From: Hirundichthys speculiger
Taxonomy: Eukaryota > Chordata > Actinopteri > Beloniformes > Exocoetidae
NCBI GenBank assembly: GCA_018398805.1
Contig: JAGFBZ010000863.1
Coordinates: 1,986,501-2,050,500 of the forward strand
DNA length: 64,000 nucleotides
Direction of reading: 5' to 3'
The notes under the pieces were generated by a model, which was given only the letters and a program-made list of their open reading frames with translations, ran no database searches and was not told the DNA's origin. The translations under genes were made by a program, and so were the position numbers. Below are positions 46,857 to 58,931 of this stretch, piece after piece. Positions within the stretch are counted from its first letter, which is position 1. Every line of letters begins with the position of its first letter.

Positions 46857-48055
46857 CTGGAGAGGAATGGAAAAACTGATAAACCAATCATAAAAATAAT
46901 AAAACAAAAAAACAACAACAAAAAAAAAACCCCACTAACTTTCAAATGATCAAACCTGGCTGTGCTAGACACAAAATAAGTGGTACAGCATAGCTCCTTG
47001 CATGTTTTCAGAAGAATTGTATTGTACTGTTTTAGTGTTTGAATGAGAAAATTTACACGACCGTCATGTTATCTCGCCTCTCTGATTCAACTTGTCGCGG
47101 CTAGCAAGAGATTAATAAATGGTTAACCTTAATAAAAGTGAAGCTCTTAAACCAAGCACTGAGTTAATGCATTATCAAGGTAACTTAACATTTGTGACAA
47201 AACAGGGAAAGAACAGAGAGAAGTGATAACATTACCTGCGTGGTTAACGGTCCAACACAAAGAGGAAGTTCGGAACATGGACGCTCACTATAAGCGCAAT
47301 AACAATTATTTGCCATTATTAAAACGTGTCTAACCACAACACAAACCCTGACATGCTTCTTGACAGTATTTAATGAGTAAATACCGAGAACATATTAATA
47401 ACACAACCGGAAAATGGGCAAAATAAAAGCGGAGATACGAACCAACATCTTTCTAAATGAACGCTTGCGCCCTGATCGGTAATATGAACGCCAAGAGCGT
47501 TCTGCTGCTTGGTCTCTCCCTCATGTTGTATCATAATTCAACATACACCTTAGCTTTGTATTGACCTCACCAACCCAGAACAAATAAAATAAGTTTTCTC
47601 CCCGTAGTCAGCCAGATACGATGTGGAAAGTTGAAGAGGGAGGTATCCCCCCATCTGCATTCTTTGTGCCAAATTCAAAAAGCGCGGTTAACAGGAAGTG
47701 CTTTTTAATTAAAAAATGACCAATTTCATTAAGTTGAATTTATTAAATTTTCTCTCTATTTAGAATGAAATAAACTGAAATCTTATATTTGATTAAAGAA
47801 GAATATGTCGGTTTTACTCAAGACATTTTTATTTAGAGTTTACTTAAGTAATTACCACAAAATCAAGGACACATTAATATTAAATATATATTTACCAAAT
47901 TATTTAATTAAAACCTACATGGCCACATAATCATTTATTGGAGAAAAAAAATCAAATTGATCATGATTATTGATCATTTAAACAGTTGGTTCAATCTAAG
48001 AGAATAAAATCGACAATAGAATTTATTGTAATTGTCAGGGCATTTTCACAAACAC
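46857..48055. other. Upstream flank of the gene fragment; one candidate exon
   Basis: On the minus strand an exon-like stretch ending at 47236 has CCACGCAG followed by GTAATG, a good donor, and holds ATGTTCCGAACTTCC. It could be the first exon of the fragment at 46122-46856. The rest is AT-rich. A candidate only. Confidence 0.3.
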
Positions 48056-48059
48056 AATG

Positions 48060-48330
48060 CAAAGAAAACACATGTTACGGAGCATAAACAGCTGTGCAGT
48101 ATTAAAGAGAACCATGGTCCAATCCTGTGGAGTAAGTATCATGATCTGGGGTTGTACAGGTATAGGTTCAGTTAGATTATCTGCCAAAGAAATGAGGTTC
48201 ACTGGTGCTGACGACCTGCATACACTCAGTGATCACGTTTGTCCTTCAGTAGATTTTCTCCTTCCTTATTCCACAAACATAAACAAAGATCATTATGTCA
48301 GGATTTTTCAGGTTATGAATGTGAGAGAGT
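48060..48330 (+). pseudogene. Tc1-like transposase core fragment
   Basis: The frame at 48057-48332 contains KRTMVQSCGVSIMIWGCTGI and GSVRLSAKE, like the Tc1 catalytic-core motif GGGSVMVWGCFS. The preceding and following parts of the transposase are missing and the conserved glycine triplet is degraded. Confidence 0.55.
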
Positions 48331-48339
48331 GAGAGAGTA

Positions 48340-48830
48340 TTTAAAATGTAAGATCTGTTCTGTTATTAGCATTAGTTCAATGTCAAATGCAACCTAAAAC
48401 TAAAAGACTCAAGCAGTCAATGCTTTTTCTTTTTAATCCACAAGTTGTAAACCCCTCTCTGGTGCTGCCCTGTCTCCCCTTTCTCCCCTTCTCCGGTTCG
48501 ATGCCTCATTTAATGCACATCGCCAGACCAGAGCACTAGCACACAAGACTTTTACACTTGGCTTCATGATCGGTTTGGAGGTGGCCGGCTCCGCGGTGGG
48601 GAACTTTATGGTGGGCAGGCTGTGGCACAGGAATGTGCTGCTATTCCTCTTGCCACCTCATCGGCCACTTTTGCCCATCAATTTTAATGTAACAAGCAAA
48701 TCCTTAAACACTTTAGCTTGGGCTCGCAACAGCACGGGTATTTGGTCGCAGTCGCTGATTTGAATTCGGAAAACAGCCTAATACATCACTTTCAAGAAAC
48801 ACGCTATCCGTTAATGTTTAGGGTCTTGAA
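48340..48830. other. No assigned feature; moderately GC-rich patch
   Basis: The plus-strand frame at 48566-48763 (MIGLEVAGSAVGNFMVGRLW) has no family match and no splice context. It may be part of an unassigned repeat. Confidence 0.3.
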
Positions 48831-48831
48831 A

Positions 48832-49087
48832 ACCCTGGCAGGGGCCTCCCTGTGTGGCGTTTGTGTGTTCTCCCTGTGTTTGTGTGGGTTTTGTTCAGGT
48901 ACTCTGGCTTGAGTGTGTAGGAATGAGTGTGAGTGTGCAGGAATGAGTGTGAGTGTGCATGGTTGTTTGTTTGGACTGCCAGGATGTACCCCTGCTTTTC
49001 ACCCAAAGAGAGCTGGGATAGGCTCCAGCAGATCCCTGCGATCCTGCACAGGACTAAGCGGGTATAGATAATGGATGGATGGATGAA
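48832..49087 (+). repeat. L2-like dispersed repeat with upstream part and GGATGGAT tail
   Basis: The order is CTGGCAGGGGCCTCCCTGTG, CTCCCTGTGTTTGTGTGGG, a duplicated GAATGAGTGTGAGTGTG unit, GATGTACCCCTGCTTTTC, GCTGGGATAGGCTCCAGCAG, and GGGTATAGATAATGGATGG. This is the longest copy of this family in the window. No clear target duplication. Confidence 0.75.
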
Positions 49088-49109
49088 TAGAGGCCAAGTC
49101 AGACACACA

Positions 49110-49913
49110 TAAGTCTCATCAACCAGACGGCTGTTGCATGAAACCAGGAAAAGGGATTAAGCCGAGACATATCAGTTATCCTGACTGAACTCGGCCTCAA
49201 ATCAGTTGCACAAAAGCAGGGCAGATGAGTTACCATGGAGAGGTATTCTGTGCAGCTAGCCTCTTTGAGACTAGCCAGGATTTCTTAATCCTGCAGAGCT
49301 CTCTTTTTAGACAGCTGTCACTCCGCTTGGAAATAAATTTAAATCGACAGTTATACATTCTGTGTTTATCTCACGTCGTCGTTATTAGCCAGCATCAAAA
49401 TTTAAAGACAAATTGTCATTCGACATTATGGTCTTCATTATACAGTCCATTCAGGCTATAATTATAAAAGGATGATGGACTTTATTAAAACCGATATTTG
49501 AATTGCTGTCAGATGTTTGATTGATGGCACGTCTATATTTCTCTATAATATTACTGTAATTGTTGAGATGCTTAGAAATAACTGGAATTGCAGAGATTTC
49601 ATAACATCAGTGCTGAGGGTCATTTAAAGTCCGTTTCATGTCGTGTGTGTCGTTTTTGAATGATGTTTTAAACAGGTGAGGGGCTTTCTGATGGGAAGGA
49701 GTGTTTCAGGACAGCTCAGACCCAAAGACTACCATTTTGAAAGATGCTGTTTCTCCAGTGATTGGTATTCAATACTTTTTTTTTCCTTTGATTTGTTTTT
49801 AATAAATCTAATTGATCACAAACAAGGTGGTACAAAAAAAAAATCTAAAAAGGTATCAGAGAAACAATAACGAATCCTTTGTTAAAATATTAAAATTAAA
49901 TTATCATTCAAGA
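49110..49913. other. Unassigned DNA, possibly an old DNA-transposon remnant at the start
   Basis: The part 49125-49300 has paired words (TGCATGAAACCAGG, TTGCACAAAAGCAGG, GAGTTACCATGGAGAGG) that recall dispersed DNA repeats in fish, but I cannot name the family. The remainder is AT-rich with no ORF of interest. Confidence 0.3.
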
Positions 49914-50295
49914 TGTTATGTGGAGAGTCGTAAGAGGGACCCAGATGCAGGAGGTTTTCAGCAAAAAAATAATTTATTCCAACAAAAAAGGCAAAAAAAA
50001 AATCCACACTTAACTTAAACTCCAGTAACCAAGGTGACAATGAGGCAGGACACACAGGGAGGGAGATGGGTGGTGAACAGACGAGCCAGCAACAGAACAG
50101 GGAGAGAGCAGACTTAAATACACAGAGGGACAAACGAGGGGCAGGTGCAAGCAATCAAGAGAACACAGGGAAGGACCCAATAACAACAAGACGGACTTCA
50201 AAGTCACACATGAAACAAGAGACTCAGGACAGAGGAGACGAGACGAAACCCTCACAAAAACCAAAAACACACCGTGCACAACCCACACCATAACA
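49914..50295 (-). mobile_element. Solo LTR, 382 bp, with 5-bp target duplication
   Basis: Ends are TGTTATG and CATAACA, so it keeps the TG...CA boundary of LTRs. Both flanks are CAAGA (49909-49913 and 50296-50300), a perfect 5-bp duplication typical of Ty3/gypsy and related elements. On the minus strand there is a TATA-like TATTTAAG at 50113-50120 and AATAAA at 49973-49978, in the correct order for U3-R-U5. No internal retroelement sequence adjoins it, as expected after LTR-LTR recombination. Confidence 0.88.
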
Positions 50296-50300
50296 CAAGA

Positions 50301-53300
50301 GTTCCCATATCAGACATCAGATAGCTTTAGAATTTGATCTTGAAATCTCCAGGGCTTCTTTGTAAATACTCAAGGAAATAAATAAACAACAATGCAGTGA
50401 AGTTTGATTTCTGATGGAAAACATTTGAAGTCGTGGAAATGCAGCATCACCATATTTTCAGGGTCACATCTCTCCATACGAAACAATACACATTTTATTT
50501 TTTTTTCAACATATTTTCTATGAAAAAAAATTAATCAAATCAGTCCCAAAAAGAAATGACGGACTGAAGTTTCCTCACTGCTTTTACAAAATGGACATTT
50601 AGAATCCAATTTCTTTTTATAGACCTCAGTGGTATGTAATTACCTTAACAGGAATATTAAGGCCAAAAAAAGTATTTTCCATGTTTAGTTTTACATTTCG
50701 GATATGTTGATTTCTCAAAGTAAAATACCAGCATAGTCAAATGAACTCTTGAAGTGTAGTTTTTATTTATACATACACATGTGTACATATTGTGTGTTTA
50801 ACCTCCTCATACGTTTTCATTATAAGCTCTTACTCACTTGATGAAACATGAGCAACACACATCCTCTCCATTTCTGAATCAGTAAATCTGCAACTCGCAT
50901 CATGGTCTGGTTAGGGAAGCCGTGAACATGCACGTGCCAGGATTAGTTACACCTGGCTCGACATATCTGCACAATGTCATCCTGGTTTGGCGTTTGCAGA
51001 GAAGTCAGGACGAACTCAGTAGGATATGTCAAGCCCTGCTTCCTCAGACATCCCGGGTCTCTGAATTCCACCTTCGTGCAGCCGCCCTCAGGGGTGACTT
51101 GAGACCAGAGAGTATTTACAGTTGTAATGGCAGCCTTTTAGCGAGTCAGTGACGCTGATATTATTGAACCCATTCTATAAATTATCAGCTGGAATTCTGC
51201 CAAATTTTACACATCGGAGACGAGGCTCTGCAATGGTTATTTCCGCTTTAATGACTGCAGTACTGCAGGAGGCAGTTGCTGAAACACCTCCTCTGTTGTG
51301 TTTTGATAGCAGATGTGGCATGGTTCCGGAGCAGGGAGATACAGAGTGGAAAACGCTGAGGAAATGTACTTTATACAGCTCCTGGCATCATTTATCAGTT
51401 TCAAACTGAGTCTTTTTTTTTCATGCTTACACCTTTCCTTCAAGCTGCTGAATTCTTGGCTGCTCTGAGATTTTCTTTTTGGTAAAAGTCATTGACTGAG
51501 GCACCAGAAATGAATATGAATGTTATGGCCCCCAACATCGCTGTAATCATTCTCCAAAGGTAAAGCTAGCTTTCAAAAAAAAAAAAAAAAAAAAAAAATC
51601 ACTCCAGAGGGTGTGACCTCTCAGGGGGATATTTTTCCCACATAGCTTTTAAAAAAAATCTCTTCCATGTCACAGATTTGGCATAGTGACATGGTGATGT
51701 TCAAACTTCTTTGCAGATTGTTTAAATTTTGTTTTAATTGAGCTTTGAGCACGGCACCCATCTTTACTTTATTTTTATGTGTTCAGTTTATTTAATAATT
51801 ATATGTTTTATTTGTATGGTTTTGGATGCGGGGTGGATTTTAAAATGTAACATGCTAAACATCTTGAAGTTTCTTAAAAGCAGAAGTGTTTTTATTACTT
51901 ACGCTGTGCACACTTCAAGACAGAACAATGGAACGTTTTTTTCTTTTCTCTGAAAATGATGTGCTCTGCTGAACTGAGGCAATGGACCTTTATTCTTATT
52001 TATTTATTTTTTTCTCTAACATTAAGAAATCATGCCTTTTTTTTTTTTTTTTTTTTGCATGCACAATTTCCTTCGCTAAAAGGACCTAAACAGATGGAAA
52101 GTCACTTTAGAGATGTTGATTGCATTTTTATTCTCCTTACCTTCACCATTTTGCCCAGATTTTATTTTTGTTCTCCCTCAGTAGTTTTGAATAAAGGTTC
52201 ATATTTCCATAGATGTACCGCTGCCTTTAGAGTGAAATACCCTGCAGCCTTGGAACTGAAGTGAGTGATATCTGATGGTATTCACGCACTTTCTCCAACC
52301 TTGTTTCATCAGAGAGGTCGATTATGATACAAGCAGATGGAGCTCAGGGTGAAATGTCTACATTTACCACTAATCCAGAAGAGAAAAACAGAAAATCAAC
52401 AAATAGCTGTAAAAACTGAAATCAGAAGACACAGAGCAAATCTTATGATCAGATTAAAACCTGTTTTTTTTTATTTGTTATTTTCAGTTTTTCCACATTT
52501 GCATTTGAAATATAAAATTGATCATGTAAAAGCCAAACTTAGCCTCTTCTCTGTTTACTGTCGGTCCTTTACCAGTTATACAAAACCCAACATATTTACC
52601 TTGTAATATGACATTTTTCTCCATATTTTTCATGAAAGATGAATATTTGGATGTCTCCTACAAAGCGTTCTGAGTTGGATAGCTTGCTTGAAAATGTTTT
52701 TTTGCATCAGGTTTGGCGATAAAGCCGCCTTTTTTTATCGAAGGTGCAAACCCAGACTGTAATAAACAAACTGATTATCATAATGGGAGAAGCGCAGGCA
52801 GAGAGGAAGAGTGTGTGATATTTACTCAGCTGAAATGTGGACTTAGAGAATGAAGTGCTGCGAGGTGAACCATCCTTATTCGCTCTAATAGCGCAAAGTC
52901 AAAATCTATTTGTTCATCATTCAAATGAGGATAATGTGCCGATCATGGTGGCGTAATTAAATCAGGGAGGTGGGCTGATGGAAACACGGAGACTGACGTT
53001 AATCTGTTGTTCCATAAATTACAACTCTTCAGTTCTGTCAAAGTACATGAATCATTTTGTCGAATGTATCATTAATAGGAATGTTTCTTTTTAAATCAAA
53101 TATAAAAGCCATAACTACACAGAAAATGTAGGTTTTTAATTTTTAATTATTCTTTTTCCAAATAAAACTGCATTTCAAGAGACACAGCATCTAGATTTAA
53201 GACATTGGAAGATGATTGAATGATTAATTAATGCAGTAAATAAGATTTTACACACTCATTTGCTCAAGTGGATATTCATTATGTCAGATCATCCTCCATC

Positions 53301-53735
53301 ATCTCTTTGCTGCAAATTTTACAAGATCTGACTTCCAAAGACTGGATTCCAAGCAACATGAAGAGATGACATTTCACTGTAACTTGATGGAAAGTAGAAA
53401 CTACTCTGGTTTATGGTTTCTTTCTTACAACTATAATCTGCGTTGCTACAAAAACATACCAAGAAAAAACAATAGTCAAAACAATAAAAAAAAAACACAC
53501 ACTCACCGACTTCAGAGTTTTGATCATATTTTACGCCTGAGATTTTCACCTAATATAGTTGACAGACATAAAAACATCACAGACACAAGAACGTGCATGT
53601 TTTCAGACATGCAGACTGGCGAGCACCGCCGGTTTGCTGGGAGTAAGGGAGATTTTTAATATTGTGTGGGTAGCATTGGGAGACTAAATGGGTGCTGAGG
53701 AAGAGAAATTGCAGAGATGGGATTTCATTTAGTCA

Positions 53736-53738
<3 letters not shown>
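50301..53738. other. No gene seen; includes GC-richer patches and homopolymers
   Basis: The patches at 50900-51170 and 52720-53000 are less AT-rich, non-repetitive and lack ORFs. The second holds TCATGGTGGCGTAATTAAAT with TAATTA homeobox-type sites and could be a conserved non-coding element. An A run is at 51575-51598 and a T run at about 52037-52055. Other ORFs are short. Confidence 0.4.

Positions 53739-53781
<43 letters not shown>
53739..53781. repeat. (GA)n microsatellite
   Basis: About 43 bp of pure GA. It explains the Ser/Leu-rich minus-strand ORF at 53733-54119. Confidence 0.95.
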
Positions 53782-53783
<2 letters not shown>

Positions 53784-55472
53784 ATGGGATGCAGACACAC
53801 CCATACGTGTCCAAGAGCAGACGCAGCTTTGAAGTTTTGGAAGTGTCTCTGTATACTGTACATTCAAAGACACACATACAGAGCTATGAGCTAATGAAGA
53901 ACTGTAATTCATAAGTAGACACACAAGAGCAAAGGCACACTGTGGTTTTCTTGCAGAAAAGGCCTTTTGTGGATACAGACACACGGAACATATTGCAGTG
54001 GACGAGCACGCGTGCACAAAGTCTGTGCGCTCGGTGAGTGCTATGTGCCGACAGTCAGGAGTAAGTGTACCATGGTGAGTCATTGAAAGTCTCTCCATCC
54101 ATTTAGCTATGAGCCTCAACAGACTTCAGCTGCCTGCTGCGTTTATTAAAAATATAATCGCCCTATTATACTCATTAGGTTATTGCTTGCGCTGCCAATG
54201 TGGAGAAAAAAAAAACAGAAGAAGAAAAAAACATTGAGGAGAAAAATTAACCATTGCTTAACCTAAAACAAGAAAACTTTATCCATCGTTTTGGTATTTG
54301 TCTTTGATATAAATCAGGTGGGGTCTCATCACTCCATTGCTGCAGACAGTCATTGTGATTTATTATAATGATTATTACTTCATGTCGGACGTGTGAAATC
54401 ACCTCAGAGTGGGGTGGGGTGAGCAGCTGTGAATTTAATTTAATAGCCTGTGAAAACGGCATTAACCCCTGCCAGGGAATATCAGTGTTGTAGACGCTGA
54501 TGGTCGTGATCCGGGCTTTCCTCATCCCAGTCAGTTGACTTGTTCACAGTTCCTGGACTCTAAAAGGTCTGATCTCACTAGCCAACCTCAACCTTTGTAA
54601 CATGCTCTTTAAACCGGTATGAAATACACCTCTGAACGACCGAATGGGAGTATTAAGCTGTTAAGAGTAGTTTTACAAGGTCAATTCAGAATGCACTGAA
54701 GGATGTCACATAAAGCCTGAGGCCTGTGGCTGTACATCAGTCTACATTTAAAAAATGGTTTGGTTCTTTTACTTTGCAGACTTTTACCTTGTTATAACCT
54801 TTTTTATTTTGCCTTGTGGTAAAGTGATAATCGTGACAGCACAACCATCATAAGATGACATTTCATTGTTTAATTAAATCAAAATTGTGTATTCTGGTCA
54901 GTGTAAACCTAATTGTATCATGCAATCCTGGTAACTCTTTTTCTTGGCATGTTTTTCAAAGACCTAAAAAAATATATTTTATTTTATGAGTTTTTAATGT
55001 CTATGTTGCAGTCTCAGACTACTTTAGGTCATTTAGGTTCACCAATGTATACAAAGAGACAGAAATAAGAGAAAAAAACATCTTCTTTTTGCTCATTGGT
55101 CCAGGATTGTCCGAGGGGCTGGGTGGATCTAAAATATATGGACAGAGCAGTGAAAGTACAGTGAAGGACGTGTGCTTCATCTGCACTTATACAACTTCTG
55201 GCCTTCCTGCAAATTTGAATTTAAATATGGATGCTTTTAAGATGGCTTAAGAGAAAACTGTGAAAGAATTAGAAATTGAACTGTTCTCTGATTCAGAACT
55301 TGCTCTCCCAGTGGCTTGCTTTTGTTATTAAAGAGGGGAAACCTGAGTACCGCAAAAAATTATATCCACTGGGTGGCAGCTCCGATCAAAACCGGTCATT
55401 ACCGCTGCATCTGAGGCTTTTGCATGTCGTGTAAACTTCCAGTTTTGAAGCAACTACATGAACTGCCGCTGA
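53782..55472. other. No gene seen
   Basis: AT-rich, no recognised repeat, ORFs short and motif-free. It ends at the target duplication of the next element. Confidence 0.4.
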
Positions 55473-55480
55473 CTCGGATG

Positions 55481-56443
55481 CATACCTGTCAAGAGTCCCG
55501 TTTTGGCCGGGAAATTCCCGTATTTACTCTTCTCTCCCGCCGTTCTCCCATATTAGTATTTTCCCGTAAATCTCCCGTATTTTAACCTGCGTTATTAAAA
55601 AATAATAATACTGCACACTGGGTGGAGTAAAAAAAAAAAAAAACATTTCCAATCTGAGATCTGTCACTTGCCTCGTGATAACTGCCACAGCAGTAGCTGC
55701 TACAGGTACTGTAGGTGGTAGATGTCGCGAGGTTAGTGTGTGACATCAGATGAGTGACAGCGCACGAAGAAAAAAAAAGATTGTTACAGAGAATAGGATG
55801 TCGTTAGACAACAGAACTGTTTGCGCTTTTCTCTCAAATAAAATAAACTACTCTGGACCAGTCCAAAAATACACTCCTTCTAAAACAGCCATAAAGAATT
55901 CAAAGTCTGCAACAAATTAGTACAAGTCATTAAAAGAGTAAAGAAAAGTCACGTGAAATGAGATGTAAAACTGTAAAAGAGCAATATGAAATAAAAACAA
56001 TGTGTGTAATGAAAATCAATGTAAATGTAAATACAAGCAATGTTAAATGAACAAAAAATATGCAAATCCCTTCAAATAAATACTCCTCATATATACCCCC
56101 TTTGTGTTTTCATTTAGGCTATAATGAATGTACACATTATGTCAATGTGGATTTATGCACAGCTGCACTACTTCCTGAACTTCAGCCAGCTCTTTTGTTT
56201 CCTGTGTGCCATTTAATTAACAAACTGATTAATCCAGGTGTGTCTGACCTCACAGCAATGATCAGACACACCTGGATTGATCAGTTTGTCCAATAATGGC
56301 ACACAGGAAACAAAAGAGCTGGCTGAAGTTCAAGAGTAGTGTAGCTGTCATTTTAGCGTTCCTGTACACCAAAAAGGTAAGGGATACTGCTTGTGGCCCC
56401 AGAAAATTTCCCTTATTTTCAAATCCAAAACTTGACAGATATG
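55481..56443 (+). mobile_element. Hairpin-bearing hAT element, complete copy 2 (963 bp)
   Basis: The left end CATACCTGTCAAG and right end, opposite strand, CATATCTGTCAAG are 13-bp inverted repeats with one mismatch. The 8-bp target duplication CTCGGATG is perfect (55473-55480 and 56444-56451). The element is non-coding; its main feature is a long inverted repeat at 56177-56331. It is collinear with the interrupted copy at about 24050-25188 and serves as the uninterrupted reference for that copy. Confidence 0.95.
56177..56331. repeat. Long inverted repeat (about 70-bp arms, 14-nt loop)
   Basis: The arm 56177-56247, with CTTCAGCCAGCTCTTTTG and AATCCAGGTGTGTCTGA, pairs with 56262-56331, with TCAGACACACCTGGATTGAT and AAAGAGCTGGCTGAAGTTC. 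It matches the arm pair in copy 1. Confidence 0.92.
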
Positions 56444-56451
56444 CTCGGATG

Positions 56452-58030
56452 GCGCTGATTTAGCGCGAGGTTAAGGACAAAATGGGTAATATCGACAAAC
56501 CGAACCTCACAAGAAATTCCAAGCTATGTTTGACTGTGAGATGGGTGGTGGTCCTGTGTACTTCTTCTGGAATAATTGGAGAAACCCGGTTCCGCCCCCT
56601 GCTCGCGGGCCACTGGTCCGCATGACACAAATGTTTTTCCTCCTTCAATACATTTGATTCTCCTGCACTTTACAAATTGGACATGGAAAAATTTGATTGG
56701 TCATAAATTTCTGTTTTATCAAAGTCAAAACTCCTGCAGTATGCCTTAATTTATACCTTCAGTGTGTGTAACAAATGTTCTTCAGCTGATAACAGACAAT
56801 CATTATTCCCCCTGTCTTTATTAAACATGCCCATTAAACATTAACAGTGCTGAAGGAAATAAATAAGAGACACATTGGGCTTAATCTGTCAAACCTCTTT
56901 GAACAGCAGTGAGCGCTTTCAATCACTCTGGATCAGACTTTCACAATGTTCAGGTTTGGACATTTCCTCTTTAAAGAAGTGCTTCAACTCAGACACATTT
57001 GTATGACTTCTGGTGTGAACAGCTATCTTGAGGTCATACCACGGCAGCTCTATGAGTTAAGTCCTGAGCTCTGACTTGTCCCCTCCGAACAAATGCAGAT
57101 TTTCTTTTTCTGAAGACATTCTATGTTGGATTTCCTTCGACGCTTCGGATCACTGTCCTGTTATATCACCCAGCTTCTAAGAAGCTTTAGCTGGCAGACA
57201 GCCACCCTCACATTCTCCTATAGGATATTTTAATAGAAATGGAAAATAATTATTCACCTGATGATGAGAACTGGTCCAGGCCCTGAGGCAGCAAAGCAAG
57301 CTCAAATCAGTAGTTAATATTCTGAGTGTCTCAGTTTCTACTTCCCAGTAGAACTGTAGAGTTCTACTGGGAGGAAATTATGAGTTTATGAGATTTGCAA
57401 ATCAAAGCATTTTGTTTTAATTTACATTTATCACAACATTCCACCTTTTTTTTTGGCGTTGGGGCTGTAACTCTAAACCACACCTCCAAACTGAATTTAT
57501 TAACTGAACTCCAGGCAGGCAAAGTATTGAGTCCAACAACCTTTTGTACCAGCACTGTGAATGTTTGATGTGCACTCAATAAATAAAGGAGAAATTGAGA
57601 CTGTTTGTGTGGGTTTTCATTTTAAACACATTGTGTCAGTCTAATATTGTAACTCACATGCAGATCGGATCACATTTTACAGCAAATAAGAAAGGAAAAG
57701 GAATAATTTCCAAAAGGTCCACTTACTTCATTACTGCAAAAAACATCTTCAACCACTTTACTCACTCCATACTCATTTGTGGTACTTAAAGCTTGACATG
57801 TAGAGTCATAATTATGAGATTTTTACAAAGGGGGGACAACAATGTTTATTTAGTGACAATGTATTATTATAAAGTATTTATAAAAGTGAGGAAATCAACA
57901 CAGCTGTAATTCAGTTAATTTTAATTCAGTTTAAGTCAGTTCAATAATATGTAATTTATCCTTAGAGGAAAATAAAATAACTCACTTTTACTCAAGGTCT
58001 GTGTTCTCCACTTGACTATTTTTACTTATA
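56452..58030. other. No gene seen
   Basis: AT-rich DNA. The short duplication TTCTACTGGGAGG/GAACTGTAGAGTTCTACT near 57350-57370 is local. No repeat family recognised. Confidence 0.4.
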
Positions 58031-58043
58031 ATACCAAACTTCA

Positions 58044-58176
58044 ACTGGTGACCTGTCCAGGGTGTACCCCTGCCTTTCGCCCATAGATGGCTGGGATAGG
58101 CTCCAGCAGATCCCCGTGACCCTTCGGAGGATGAAGCGGGTATAGATAATGGATGGATGGATGGATGGATGGATGG
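58044..58176 (+). mobile_element. 5'-truncated L2-like LINE tail in a perfect 13-bp target duplication
   Basis: TGTCCAGGGTGTACCCCTGC, GCTGGGATAGGCTCCAGCAG and GGGTATAGATAATGGATGG are followed by (GGAT)n. Flanks are ATACCAAACTTCA at 58031-58043 and 58177-58189, identical over 13 bp. The cleanest insertion of this family in the window, and probably the youngest. Confidence 0.93.
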
Positions 58177-58369
58177 ATACCAAACTTCAGCACTGGAAGC
58201 TCATTCTCACTGAGACGCGTTTTGGACCAAGCATGTCTGGAGAGTTAACTGGTTTGTTTTATTACTTCTTAATGTTTTTTTTTAATAATGTCATTAATAT
58301 TTTACAGTAATTAAAAACATATTTAAAAAAGACTGAGAACTTAAAACACATTTGTTTAATTTTAATGAC

Positions 58370-58439
58370 CTCTCACGGCCCACCTGCAGTCCCACGACAG
58401 CCCAGCAGGGTGCCGCGGCCCACACTTTGAGAATCACTG
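58370..58439 (+). mobile_element. Right end of a hAT-type element
   Basis: GGCCCACCTGCAGTCCCACG through CCACACTTTGAGAATCACTG ends in the inverse of CAGTGATTCTCAAAGTGTGG, a terminus closely related to the CAGTGGTTCTCAAAC family at 42426. The left end was not found. Confidence 0.55.
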
Positions 58440-58599
58440 CTATATTAAAAATATGAGTATATTAAAAATATGAGGAAAAACTTGCTGCCAAATGGTCTTT
58501 ATTATAAGACAAAAACAGGTCCTTAAGCAAATATTTTCCCACCCCATTTCAACATTTCAATCCCCCCCGGTAGTCGGGCCGCTCCTCCGGCTCTGGGTG

Positions 58600-58931
58600 A
58601 CTGCAGCTCTCATCTTCCTTCATGATCGTTTTAAACGTTTGATGACGTAATTGTTAGCGTGACAGAAGCGACAGCCCGGGTTGCCATGTTTGATTGATTT
58701 CCAAAGATATCAGGCTCGTCTGTGGTGTATTTTAAATGGCGTTCGCTGGAAACCTGGCACGGTTTTGACCGTGCGTGAACTTTGAAAGAGCATCGTTCAC
58801 AACTGACCAAATGAACTCGTTCATGCCCCACGCTCCTGAAGGGGAAAGAGAACGCGCTCAGTTCACGTTCGCGAAAAATATGAACTAGTTCGTGAACTTT
58901 CGTTCAATAAACGCGTTCAGGTACAACACTG
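58600..58931 (-). mobile_element. hAT-type terminus (CAGTGTTGTACCTGAACGCG)
   Basis: Read on the minus strand, the sequence from 58931 is CAGTGTTGTACCTGAACGCG, then GAACGAAAGTTCACGAACTA, with repeated GTTCA/TGAAC words. This is a characteristic fish hAT-type terminal region. The other terminus is not identified; the left boundary is a guess based on where the GC-richer sequence begins. Confidence 0.5.

Larger units (their letters stand above)
44009..48030. mobile_element. Possible mobile unit: AT-rich flanks around a multicopy protein gene
   Basis: The left part (44009-44400) opens ACACTGTAAAGAAAG and repeats words like TTTACTCAATA and ATTGAGTAAATTTTAATTAA. The right part (47700-48030) is similarly AT-rich, with TTTTACTCAAGAC and TTTACTTAAGTAATT. 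Between them lie two exons of a protein family I recall as multicopy in teleosts (46122-46856) and a candidate upstream exon ending at 47236 with donor GTAATG. A LINE and a MITE inserted later. A matching right terminus was not found, so both the unit and its boundaries are hypothetical. Confidence 0.3.

Noticed and set aside
53733..54119. 128-codon minus-strand ORF
   Set aside because: Its Ser/Leu repeat is the (GA)n microsatellite and the remainder has no motif.
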